Position numbers and translations under genes: made by a program. Positions 23,949 to 31,685 of a DNA stretch of 64,000 nt are shown piece by piece; position 1 is the stretch's first letter; each line of letters starts with the position of its first letter. The notes beneath the pieces are model-generated. The model saw nothing but the letters and a program-made list of their open reading frames with translations. It did not search any database and was not told the DNA's origin. This stretch comes from Dokdonella_A sp937902695 (GTDB lineage: Bacteria > Pseudomonadota > Gammaproteobacteria > Xanthomonadales > Rhodanobacteraceae): positions 1 to 64,000 of the forward strand of contig JBEHYO010000006.1 of the NCBI GenBank assembly GCA_048498135.1. Reading direction: 5' to 3'.

Positions 23949-26513
23949 GTGACCGCACGCGCCGACTTCCCGATCGCCCCGCTGCTCGACGCCATCCGGC
24001 GCTCGCTCGATGGCCATCCGCGCCTCGTGCTCGAGGCGCCGCCCGGCGCCGGCAAGACGACGCAGGTGCCGCCCGCGCTGCTGGACGCGGCATGGCTCGG
24101 CGGACGCAGGATCGTCATGCTCGAACCGCGCCGCATCGCCGCGCGCGCGGCGGCCGAGTTCATGGCCGCGCAACGTGGCGAAGAGGTCGGCGCGACGATC
24201 GGCTACCGCATCCGGCTGGAGAGCCGCGTCTCGGCGGCGACGCGCATCGAGGTCGTCACCGAAGGCATCCTGACGCGCATGATCCAGGACGATCCCGAGC
24301 TCACCGGCATCGGCGCGATCCTCTTCGACGAGTTCCACGAGCGGCATCTCTCCGGCGATCTCGGTGCCGCGCTGGCGCTCGACGTGCAGGCCAGCCTGCG
24401 GCCGGATCTCCGCCTCGTGGTCATGTCGGCGACGCTTGCGGGCGCGCGCGTCGAGCGCTGGCTCGATGCGCCGCGCATCGCGAGCGAAGGCCGCGGATTC
24501 CCGGTGCGCATCGTGCATCCGCCGCTGCGCGGCAACGACGATCCGACCGCGCTGCGTCGCGCGGTCACGCAGGCGCTCGCCGAGAACGAAGGCGACGTGC
24601 TCGTGTTCCTGCCCGGCAAGCGCGAGATCGAGCAGGCCCGGTCGACGCTATCGACCACACTCGCCACCGCAGAACCCCTCTCCCGCGCGCGGGAGAGGGG
24701 CAGGGGTGAGGGCAATCTTGCTTCGACCTCACCAACGCACATCGACTTCATCGCGCTCCACGGCGAGCTCTCGGTCGCCGACCAGCACGCCGCGCTCGCT
24801 CCGGCGAGACCCGGCGCCCGCCGCGTGATCCTCGCGACGAACGTCGCCGAATCGAGCCTGACGCTGCCCGGCATCCGCGCCGTCGTCGATACCGGCCTTG
24901 CGCGCGAGCCGCGCTTCGATCCGAGCTCGGGCTTCACGCGCCTTGAGACGGTATCGATCTCGCAGGCCTCGGCCGACCAGCGCGCCGGCCGCGCGGGCCG
25001 GCTCGGGCCCGGTACGTGCTACAGGCTGTGGCCCGAAAGCCGGCGCCTCGATCCCGACCGCACGCCGGAAATCGCGCAGGTCGAGCTCTCGCAGCTCGCG
25101 CTCGAGCTCGCGGCGTGGGGTGCGGCGGATCTCCGCTGGCTCGACGCGCCGCCGCCCGGCGCATTCGCGCAGGGCCGCGACCTGCTCGATGCGCTCGGCG
25201 CGCTCGACCGCGACGGACGCATCACGGCGCTCGGCCAGCGCATGCGTGCCGCCGCGATGCATCCGCGCCTCGCCGCGATGATCGCTCGCGCGGACGCCGC
25301 GCACGCCGCGTTCGCGTGCGATCTCGCCGCGCTCGTCGAAGCGCGCAATCCGCTGCGCGGCGTGCCGACCGACGATTTTCGCGCGCGTGCGCGCGCACTG
25401 CGCGCATGGCGCACGCGCGATCGCGCGGCCGCACGCGACATCGGCGCCGACACCGGCGCGCTCGCTTCGATCGCGCAGGTAGCCGACGCATCGCGACGCC
25501 GGCTCGGCATTCGCGACGCACACGCGAGCGCACCGGACGATCTCCTCCACGCCGGCAACCTGCTGCTGCATGCCTATCCCGACCGCATCGCGCGTCAGGA
25601 CGCGGCGAACCCGCGCCGCTACCGGCTGGCAAACGGCCGCGGCGCGCGGCTTCGCGACGACAGCGCGCTCATCGGCGAGCCGTGGCTGGTCGTCGTCGAC
25701 CTGCGCTTCGACGAGCGCGACAGCCTCGTCCAGTCGGCCGCGCCGTTCGATCCGGACCTGCTCGCGCGCGATTTTCCGCAGCGCTTTCACGACACGCGCA
25801 GCGTGCGCTGGAATCGCGACACGCGTGCCGTCGATGCGTTCGAGGAACGCCGCTTCGATTCGATCGTGCTCGAGAGGAAGAGCGTGCCGCCGCGCCGCGA
25901 GGACGCCGTGCCCGCGATGCTCGCCGCCGTGCGCGAGCTCGGGCTCGACGCATTGCCGTGGAGCGATCACGCGCGCGAGCTCCGGCTTCGCGTCGAGGCG
26001 CTGCGCGCGTGGGAGCCGGCGCTCGGCCTGCCCGATTTTTCCGATGCGGCGCTGCTGGCGTCGCTCGACGAGTGGCTCGCGCCATACCTCGACGGAAAGC
26101 GCAGGCTCGATGCACTGGGCGCGGCCGAGCTGTCCGAAGCGCTCGCGTCGCGCCTCGATTACGCGCTGCGAAGCGCACTCGACACGCACGCGCCGGCCTC
26201 GCTGCGCGTGCCGAGCGGCATGGAGCGCCGCATCGTCTACGCAGCCGGCGAGCCGCCCGTGCTCGCGGTCAAGCTGCAGGAGCTGTTCGGCCTCGCCGAC
26301 ACGCCACGCATCGCGGGCGGACGCGTGCCGCTGACGCTGCACCTGCTGTCGCCGGCAGGGCGTCCGATCCAGGTCACGCAGGATCTCAGGAGCTTCTGGG
26401 AGCGCACGTATCCCGAGGTGAAGAAAGAGCTCAAGGGCCGCTACCCGAAGCATCCGTGGCCCGACGATCCCTGGACCGCGCAGGCGACGCATCGCGCAAA
26501 GCCGCGGAAGTAG
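23949..26513 (+). CDS. hrpB: ATP-dependent helicase HrpB with an in-frame REP-like insertion
   Basis: 854 residues from a GTG at 23949. DExH helicase motifs appear in order: APPGAGKTTQ (about 30-39), ILFDEFHERHL, VVMSATLAG, VFLPGKREIEQ, ATNVAESSLT, DQRAGRAGRLGPGTCYRLW. The HrpB C-terminal domain ends in LQELFGLADTPRIAGGRVPL and WERTYPEVKKELKGRYPKHP. HrpB belongs to the DEAH/RHA group; its cellular task is poorly defined. Residues about 243-259 (EPLSRARERGRGEGNLA) are encoded by a REP-like repeat and look like an added surface loop between the two RecA-like domain motifs. An earlier GTG at 23883 lies in the terminator of the previous gene and is rejected. Confidence 0.9.
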   Translation: MTARADFPIAPLLDAIRRSLDGHPRLVLEAPPGAGKTTQVPPALLDAAWLGGRRIVMLEPRRIAARAAAEFMAAQRGEEVGATIGYRIRLESRVSAATRIEVVTEGILTRMIQDDPELTGIGAILFDEFHERHLSGDLGAALALDVQASLRPDLRLVVMSATLAGARVERWLDAPRIASEGRGFPVRIVHPPLRGNDDPTALRRAVTQALAENEGDVLVFLPGKREIEQARSTLSTTLATAEPLSRARERGRGEGNLASTSPTHIDFIALHGELSVADQHAALAPARPGARRVILATNVAESSLTLPGIRAVVDTGLAREPRFDPSSGFTRLETVSISQASADQRAGRAGRLGPGTCYRLWPESRRLDPDRTPEIAQVELSQLALELAAWGAADLRWLDAPPPGAFAQGRDLLDALGALDRDGRITALGQRMRAAAMHPRLAAMIARADAAHAAFACDLAALVEARNPLRGVPTDDFRARARALRAWRTRDRAAARDIGADTGALASIAQVADASRRRLGIRDAHASAPDDLLHAGNLLLHAYPDRIARQDAANPRRYRLANGRGARLRDDSALIGEPWLVVVDLRFDERDSLVQSAAPFDPDLLARDFPQRFHDTRSVRWNRDTRAVDAFEERRFDSIVLERKSVPPRREDAVPAMLAAVRELGLDALPWSDHARELRLRVEALRAWEPALGLPDFSDAALLASLDEWLAPYLDGKRRLDALGAAELSEALASRLDYALRSALDTHAPASLRVPSGMERRIVYAAGEPPVLAVKLQELFGLADTPRIAGGRVPLTLHLLSPAGRPIQVTQDLRSFWERTYPEVKKELKGRYPKHPWPDDPWTAQATHRAKPRK
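24675..24724 (+). repeat. REP-like palindrome with tail inside hrpB, copy H
   Basis: CCCCTCTCCCGC-GC-GCGGGAGAGGGG (24675-24700) plus the tail CAGGGGTGAGGGCAATCTTG lies within the hrpB reading frame and contains no stop in that frame. All other copies recognised are intergenic. Confidence 0.92.
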
Positions 26514-26533
26514 TCTTTCCCGCGCGGCCTTAT

Positions 26534-26559
26534 CCCCTCTCCCGCTTGCGGGAGAGGGG
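26534..26559. repeat. REP-like palindrome, copy I
   Basis: A perfect 12-bp-arm palindrome CCCCTCTCCCGC-TT-GCGGGAGAGGGG followed by AAAAGC lies in the 65-bp gap between convergent hrpB and the DMT transporter gene. It is a plausible bidirectional terminator. Confidence 0.9.
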
Positions 26560-26578
26560 AAAAGCAGCGGCAGGTTCG

Positions 26579-27478
26579 TCAAACCCTCTTCGGCTCGCGC
26601 TGGCTCAAGATCACGCTGCCGAGAATCAGCACCGCCGACGCCACCATCGTCAGGGTCGGCGTCTCGCCAAGCAGCAGCCAGCCCCACGCGACGCCGAAGA
26701 TTGGCACGAGGTACGTCGTCGTCGACGCGCGCGCCGATCCGACGCGCTGGATCAGCCGGAAGAACAGCCAGTATGCGATGCCGGTGCAGAGCACGCCGAG
26801 CGCCGTCGCTGCGAGCCAGGACACGGCCGGAATCGGCGCCGCAGGCCGCGTCGCCGCCGCGAACGGCGCGGCCATCAGCGTCGCGCAGCTCAGCGTGCCC
26901 GCGACGCCGGCGCTCGGCGGAATGTCGCTCAGCCAGTGCCGCGTCAGGTTGATCGAGAAGCCGTAGCAGAGCGACGCGATCGAGCCCGCGATCGCCGCGC
27001 CCATGACGTTCTCGCCGGCTATGCGCCCGCTCGCGAGGATCACGACGCCGATGAAGCCGACCACGAGGGCGATGCCGCGCCGGCGCCCGATCTGCTCGCG
27101 GAACACGACGAATGCGACCAGCGCGGCGAACAGCACCGTCATGCTGTTCGCGATCGCGCCGATGCCGGCCGGCGCCCGCTCGGCGCCCCACGCGAACAGC
27201 GTGAACGGAATCGCCGAGTTGAGCGCGCCGATCAGCGCGAAGCGCGGCCAGTGCGCGCGCGTGATGCGCGCCCGCGCGCGCCAGAGGAACGGCAGCAGGA
27301 TCGCGACGCCGCTGACGAGCCTGACGCCGACCAGCGGCAGCGGCCCGAAATCCTTGGCGGCGACGCGCATGAAAAGAAACGAGCCGCCCCAGATCGCGCC
27401 GAGTACGAGGAGCTCGATCGGCGTCCAGAGATCGCGGCTGGGGCGGAGCGCGGTCGCGCCTTCGGCGAGGGTCGTCAT
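26579..27478 (-). CDS. EamA family (DMT superfamily) transporter
   Basis: 299 residues with ten hydrophobic helices arranged as two EamA repeats: the first begins IELLVLGAIWGGSFLFMRVA, the second GAAIAGSIASLCYGFSINL. The conserved second-repeat end YLVPIFGVAWGWLLLGETPT is clear. Family members export amino acids or other metabolites; the substrate cannot be predicted. The ATG at 27478 is preferred over one at 27547. It is divergent from an ArsR-family regulator 155 bp away, which may control it. Confidence 0.88.
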   Translation of the reverse strand: MTTLAEGATALRPSRDLWTPIELLVLGAIWGGSFLFMRVAAKDFGPLPLVGVRLVSGVAILLPFLWRARARITRAHWPRFALIGALNSAIPFTLFAWGAERAPAGIGAIANSMTVLFAALVAFVVFREQIGRRRGIALVVGFIGVVILASGRIAGENVMGAAIAGSIASLCYGFSINLTRHWLSDIPPSAGVAGTLSCATLMAAPFAAATRPAAPIPAVSWLAATALGVLCTGIAYWLFFRLIQRVGSARASTTTYLVPIFGVAWGWLLLGETPTLTMVASAVLILGSVILSQREPKRV

Positions 27479-27633
27479 GCGAAGCGAATTCTGCCTGTTG
27501 AGCCCGGCGCTGACACGAGCCGGCCCACGCGAAATGCGCGGGTCCACTTGGGAACGGACGCTACGCCATCCGCGCCGCCGACGCTTCGCCGCGGGACGAA
27601 GCGAGCCTGGCGGGCCCGCGCTAGTCTAGCCGC

Positions 27634-28317
27634 ATGGACGAACCGGTCACCCGCCATCAACTCGCCGAGTTCGGCGCGCTGCTCGCGGAACCCGCGCGCG
27701 CCGCGATCGTGCTCGCGCTGCTCGACAGCCGCGCACGGCCCGCCGGCGAGCTGGCGACGATCGCCGGCGTCGCCGCCGCGACCGCGAGCGCACATCTGAA
27801 GCGTCTCGCCGATGCGGGTCTTTTGAGCGTCGTCGGCCAGGGCCGTCATCGCTATTACCGGCTCGCCGACGAAGATGTCGCGCACTGGATCGAAACGCTG
27901 ATGCTCGCGGCACCGCGCCGCATCAAGGAGCGCTCGATCGCCGACCGCGATCTCGCGGCGGCGCGCACCTGCTACAAGCACCTCGCGGGCAAGCTCGGCG
28001 TCGCGCTGTTCGATCGGCTGCGCGGCGCGCATGCGCTCGATCTCGGCAGCGACGCCGTGCGCCTCAACCGCAACGGCGAATCGCTGCTGCGCGAGAGCGG
28101 CCTGATCGTCGAAGGCGACGCCGCCGTGCTCGGGCTCGACGGACGCACCTGCGTCGACTGGACCGAGCGGCGCTTTCATCTGTCCGGTCCGCTCGGCACG
28201 CTGCTCGCGCGGCGCATGCTCGACGAACGCTGGCTCCTGCGCCGGAACGGCACGCGCGCGGTCGGCATCAGCGCACGCGGCCACGAAGGTTTGCGCGCAC
28301 TCGGCGTCGACTGGTGA
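27634..28317 (+). CDS. ArsR family winged-helix regulator with C-terminal ligand-like domain
   Basis: 227 residues. The N-terminal ~90 residues form the ArsR-type DNA-binding domain (EFGALLAEPARAAIVLALLD, then GVAAATASAHLKRLADAGLL and GRHRYYRLAD). No metal-binding cysteine box (ELCVCDL type) is present at alpha-3. The C-terminal ~130 residues (from RTCYKHLAGKLGVALFDRL) are longer than in minimal ArsR proteins and match a common extended subgroup of unknown ligand. Its position divergent to the DMT transporter suggests it represses that gene and itself. A REP-like copy J follows the stop. Confidence 0.88.
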   Translation: MDEPVTRHQLAEFGALLAEPARAAIVLALLDSRARPAGELATIAGVAAATASAHLKRLADAGLLSVVGQGRHRYYRLADEDVAHWIETLMLAAPRRIKERSIADRDLAAARTCYKHLAGKLGVALFDRLRGAHALDLGSDAVRLNRNGESLLRESGLIVEGDAAVLGLDGRTCVDWTERRFHLSGPLGTLLARRMLDERWLLRRNGTRAVGISARGHEGLRALGVDW

Positions 28318-28326
28318 CGGCTCTTT

Positions 28327-28379
28327 CCCCCTCCCGCTCGCGGGAGAGGGTCAGGGTGAGGGCAAGCGTGGATCACGCC
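28327..28379 (+). repeat. REP-like palindrome with full tail, copy J
   Basis: CCCCCTCCCGC-TC-GCGGGAGAGGG (one shortened arm, 28327-28350) plus the tail AGGGTGAGGGCAAGCGTGG fills the 75-bp gap between the convergent ArsR regulator and methyltransferase genes. Confidence 0.88.
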
Positions 28380-28392
28380 AGCAAACGAACGC

Positions 28393-29160
28393 CTACTCGC
28401 GCATTCGCCCGCAGCGAACATGAAAATCCCAGTGCACCGCGCGCCGTTCCGCGGGATCGCCCCATGCGCCGCGAACGTCCGCTTCCACCGTCGCAACCGG
28501 ATCGCTGCCGTTGGCCTTGATGTAGCGCTGCGTCGCCGACCACGAGCGCAGGTACGCGAGGAACTGCGCGACATCCCAGTCGACGCGCATTTCGAACGCG
28601 GGCGCCGCGACTTCCTCGAACGGCGCGCCGTCGCCGAAGGGCATCGGAATCGTTCGGTAGCCCGCATCGACATAGTCGCGCTCGGGCGGCCAATACGGTC
28701 CCGTGAGGTCGATGTAGACGCGATCCTTCAGCGCGTCGACGGCGGGCGTGACGCGGCAATCGGCGTACGCCCATGCCGCGAAGAGACCGCCCGGCTTCAG
28801 CACGCGTCCTGCTTGGGCGAAGAACCGCGCGAAGTCGAACCAGTGCAGCGCCTGCGCGACGGTGACGAGATCGGCGCTCGCCGACGGCAGCGAGCACTGC
28901 TCGGCGGGCTCGACGCGGTACTCGATGTTCGGCCGCGCGGCGGCATTGGCGATCTGGTTCGCGCTCGGATCGGTCGCGAACACGCGCGCGAAACGGGCGG
29001 CCAGCGTGACGCTCGCCTGCCCGTTGCCGCAGCCCGCGTCCCACGCGAGCGTCCGCACCGGCGCCTCGCGCGCGAGCCAGTCGAACAGCGCGGGCGGATA
29101 CAGCGGGCGCGCCTCGCGGTATGTCGTCGCGTGGCCGGAAAAATGATCGTGGAACGTCAT
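28393..29160 (-). CDS. class I SAM-dependent methyltransferase
   Basis: 255 residues. The SAM-binding motif I is LAWDAGCGNGQASVTLA (about 38-54), followed by VFATDPSANQI (motif acidic residue), DLVTVAQALHWF and VLKPGGLFAAWAY. It resembles the yeast Tmt1/trans-aconitate-type and UbiE-like small-molecule methyltransferases; the substrate is unknown. Its ATG overlaps the stop of the upstream acetyltransferase gene by 4 bp, so it is the last gene of a three-gene coupled operon. Confidence 0.9.
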   Translation of the reverse strand: MTFHDHFSGHATTYREARPLYPPALFDWLAREAPVRTLAWDAGCGNGQASVTLAARFARVFATDPSANQIANAAARPNIEYRVEPAEQCSLPSASADLVTVAQALHWFDFARFFAQAGRVLKPGGLFAAWAYADCRVTPAVDALKDRVYIDLTGPYWPPERDYVDAGYRTIPMPFGDGAPFEEVAAPAFEMRVDWDVAQFLAYLRSWSATQRYIKANGSDPVATVEADVRGAWGDPAERRAVHWDFHVRCGRMRE

Positions 29161-29636
29161 GCCCGCAATGATAGGGCCATGAACAAGGTGCCTTCGCGCG
29201 CCGCGTAGTACGGCGCGATCGGGACGAAGCCGAGCGTGCGATAGAGCGCGATCGCTTCGTGCATCGACGGCAGCGTGTCGAGGCGCAGCTCCGCGTAGCC
29301 GAGCTTCGCAGCTTCGGCGATGACCGCTTCGGCGAGCGCGCGGCCGAGCCCGAGCCCGCGGCCTTGCGGCGACACGAACAGGCGCTTCATCTCGCAGCAG
29401 CGCGCATCGATCGGGCGCAGCGCGACGCAGCCGATCGCGGTGCCGGCTGCGTTGCGCGCGATCAGCAGCTGTCCGCGCGGCGGCGCGTATTTTCCCGGCA
29501 ACGTCGCAAGCTCGTCGGCGAAGCCCTGGTACGAGAGATCGACGCCGATGTGCGCCTCGTAGGCGCGGAAGAGCGCCTCGATCTCGACAATGTCGCGCGC
29601 CTCGACAGCGGCGATCGTGAATGCATTGCCGGTCAC
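29157..29636 (-). CDS. GNAT family N-acetyltransferase
   Basis: 159 residues. The acetyl-CoA-binding motif A is clear: CEMKRLFVSPQGRGLGLGRAL (split by the conserved Q/RxxGxG/A in PQGRGLG), and the C-terminal YRTLGFVPIAPYY motif B is present. It transfers an acetyl group from acetyl-CoA to an amine; the acceptor is unknown. It lies between a pseudouridine synthase and a methyltransferase gene, overlapping each by 4 bp. Confidence 0.9.
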   Translation of the reverse strand: MTGNAFTIAAVEARDIVEIEALFRAYEAHIGVDLSYQGFADELATLPGKYAPPRGQLLIARNAAGTAIGCVALRPIDARCCEMKRLFVSPQGRGLGLGRALAEAVIAEAAKLGYAELRLDTLPSMHEAIALYRTLGFVPIAPYYAAREGTLFMALSLRA

Positions 29637-30190
29637 CGGTCCGATTCCGCAGAAACGACGCGGCTTCGACCCGACTCGAGATCGCCGAGTTCATACGGCC
29701 CCGCGCCGACGCGGATCAGCCGCAGCGTCGGCAGCCCGACCGCTGCCGTCATGCGACGCACCAGCCGATTGCGGCCTTCGCGGATACTGAGGCGAATCCA
29801 CGCATCGGGCACGTTCTTGCGGACGCGGATCGGCGGATCGCGCGGCCACAACCGCTCCGGTGCGCCGGCGAGCGCTTCGGCGTCGGCCGGCAACGTCGGA
29901 CCGTCATTGAGCATGACGCCGCGCCGCAAACGCTCGAGCGCGGCTTCGTTCGGCGTGCCTTCGACCTGCACGAGATAGGTCTTGGCGAGCTTGTGCCTGG
30001 GATCGGTCAGCCGGTGCGCGAGCGCGCCGTCATCGGTCAGCACGACGAGGCCCTCGGAATCGAAATCGAGACGTCCGGCCGGATAGACGTCCGGAACGCG
30101 GACGAAATCCGCGAGCGTCGGCTTCGGCGGGACGCTGCGGTCGGTGAACTGGCAGAGGACGCCGTACGGCTTGTTGAGGAGGATCAGCAT
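29633..30190 (-). CDS. 23S rRNA pseudouridine synthase, RluE-like
   Basis: 185 residues from the ATG at 30190. RsuA/RluB/E/F family motifs: LLNKPYGVLCQFTD at the start, VYPAGRLDFDSEGLVVLTDDG with the catalytic Asp in GRLDFDSEG, KTYLVQVEG and REGRNRLVRRMTAAVGLPTLRLIR. It lacks the N-terminal S4 domain, which fits RluE (E. coli U2457 of 23S rRNA) better than RluB or RluF. It heads a coupled operon with the GNAT and methyltransferase genes. Confidence 0.88.
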   Translation of the reverse strand: MLILLNKPYGVLCQFTDRSVPPKPTLADFVRVPDVYPAGRLDFDSEGLVVLTDDGALAHRLTDPRHKLAKTYLVQVEGTPNEAALERLRRGVMLNDGPTLPADAEALAGAPERLWPRDPPIRVRKNVPDAWIRLSIREGRNRLVRRMTAAVGLPTLRLIRVGAGPYELGDLESGRSRVVSAESDR

Positions 30191-30219
30191 GCGCGATCGC
30201 TCCGGATTGCCCGACCAGA

Positions 30220-30243
30220 CCCTCTCCCGCAAGCGGGAGAGGG
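30220..30243. repeat. REP-like palindrome, copy K
   Basis: CCCTCTCCCGC-AA-GCGGGAGAGGG without an obvious tail lies in the 66-bp gap between the lipoprotein and rluE-like genes, which point the same way. Confidence 0.88.
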
Positions 30244-30256
30244 TGATCGAGTGCGA

Positions 30257-31213
30257 TCAGTTGCCGCCCGAGTCGTTGCCCTGGTGGAAGATCTCGTCGC
30301 CGGCGCCGGGCTTCACGAACTTCAGCGTCATGCGGTCCGATTCGCCGATCGCGAGGTATTTTTCGCGATCCTTGTCGCCGAGCGTGAGCGTCGGCGGCAG
30401 CGTCCAGACGCCTTTCTCGTAGTCCTTCGTGTCCTTCGGATTCGCATTGATTTCGCTCTGCGCCTTGAGCCTGAAGCCGGCGTCGGTCGCGAGCTTGATG
30501 ACGTAGTCGGTGGGAAGGTAGCCCTTCTCCTTGGTCTGCTCGACGTTCGCGCCATCGGCGGCGCGATGATCCTCGACGCCGAGCACGCCGCCCGGCTTCA
30601 GCACGTCGAAGAATGCCTTGAACATCTGCGGCGCCGTATTGGCGGACACCCAGTTGTGCACGTTGCGGAACGTGACGACCATGTCCGCCGATCCGGCCGG
30701 ACCGAAGTTCGGCGCCTGCCCGTCGAACTCGACGATCTTCGCTTCGCCGTATTCGGCGGCGTCGTCGGCGAACTTCTTCTTGAGGCCGGACTGATCCTGC
30801 GCGTCCTCGCCCTGCGGCTTCTTCGGCTTGGCGATCGCGGCGACGTAGGTACCGTTGCCCTTGAGCGCCGGCGCGAGGATCTCGGTGTACCACCCAGCCC
30901 CGGGCGTGATCTCGATCAGCGTGTCGCCGGGCTTGAGCCCGAAGAACTCGAGCGTCTCCTTCGGATGGCGGTACTGATCGCGGGCCTTGTTCTTGTCCGA
31001 GCGCCAGTTGCCGGCAATGACGGTGTCGAGCTTCGGGCCCATCAGCGCGGCTGCGCTCGTCGGCGCGGCCGGCGTCGCGGGCTGATCGAGCGGGGCGGCG
31101 GCCTTCGGCGCGGGCGCCGCGGCGGGCGCGGTCTGGGCGGCCTGCTCGGCGCTTTCCTTGCCGCAGGCGGCGACCAGCACGGCGAAGGCGAGAGCAATCG
31201 GTAGTCTCTTCAT
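30257..31213 (-). CDS. lipoprotein with a class I methyltransferase-like fold
   Basis: 318 residues from the ATG at 31213, with GAGGA 6 nt upstream. The N-terminus is a lipoprotein signal (IALAFAVLVAACGKES, lipobox LxAC) followed by an Ala/Pro-rich linker. From about residue 85 the sequence follows class I methyltransferases: TLEFFGLKPGDTLIEITPGAGWYTEIL in place of the usual DxGxGxG, then DMVVTFRNVHNWV and VLKPGGVLGVEDHRA. The family is widespread in proteobacteria and usually annotated as methyltransferase. Export to the periplasm, where SAM is not expected, makes a conventional methyltransferase role doubtful. Function unknown. Confidence 0.83.
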   Translation of the reverse strand: MKRLPIALAFAVLVAACGKESAEQAAQTAPAAAPAPKAAAPLDQPATPAAPTSAAALMGPKLDTVIAGNWRSDKNKARDQYRHPKETLEFFGLKPGDTLIEITPGAGWYTEILAPALKGNGTYVAAIAKPKKPQGEDAQDQSGLKKKFADDAAEYGEAKIVEFDGQAPNFGPAGSADMVVTFRNVHNWVSANTAPQMFKAFFDVLKPGGVLGVEDHRAADGANVEQTKEKGYLPTDYVIKLATDAGFRLKAQSEINANPKDTKDYEKGVWTLPPTLTLGDKDREKYLAIGESDRMTLKFVKPGAGDEIFHQGNDSGGN

Positions 31214-31467
31214 GACGTCCTCGGAACGGTGCAACGGCGCGGATGCGTCGAGGGCGCGAAGCCTAGCAGGGAACGGGGAACCGGGAACAGGGAAGGCGGG
31301 GCGGGACTTCACATTGCTGTCCGCTCGCACGCAGAAGGCGCGTCATTCAACTGCCAGACGGGTCCGGCTCACGAGCGATTCATTGCGCGCAGTGCCTCCT
31401 AGACGGGCACCGGAAAACGGCGCTGCCCGCGCGTTTGCCGGGCGACTCAACCCAAGGAGCCAAGGCC

Positions 31468-31635
31468 ATGCTGCACTACGCCATCGTGTTTCTCGTCATC
31501 GCGCTGATTGCCGCCGTGCTCGGCTTTGGCGGCATCGCCGGTGCCGCCGCCGGCATCGCGAAGATCCTGTTCCTGGTCTTCCTCGTGCTGTTCATCGTCG
31601 CGCTGTTGATGGGCCGCCGATCGCCGCGGGTCTGA
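31468..31635 (+). CDS. DUF1328 small membrane protein, YtjA-like
   Basis: 55 residues from the ATG at 31468, with an AAGGAG ribosome-binding site. Two hydrophobic helices: MLHYAIVFLVIALIAAVLGF, then the conserved GIAGAAAGIAKILFLVFLVL core (the AxGIAKILFxxFL pattern of DUF1328) and a short basic tail GRRSPRV. It is an inner-membrane protein of unknown function, common in stress regulons. It is convergent with aceK, with a hairpin between them. Confidence 0.9.
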   Translation: MLHYAIVFLVIALIAAVLGFGGIAGAAAGIAKILFLVFLVLFIVALLMGRRSPRV

Positions 31636-31654
31636 CGCATTCCTGATCGCCGGC

Positions 31655-31685
31655 ACGAAATGCCCGCCTCGTGCGGGCCTTTCGT
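31655..31685. terminator. bidirectional terminator between ytjA-like gene and aceK
   Basis: ACGAAA-T-GCCCGC (31655-31667) pairs with GCGGGC-C-TTTCGT (31673-31685) around a 5-nt loop. The outer A/T arms provide a short U-run on either strand. The last bases touch the aceK stop codon. Confidence 0.65.

Noticed and set aside
24729..27799. Two frames of over 800 codons overlapping hrpB and the DMT transporter on both strands.
   Set aside because: They are shadows of hrpB; composition is biased and no motif is seen. HrpB accounts for the locus.
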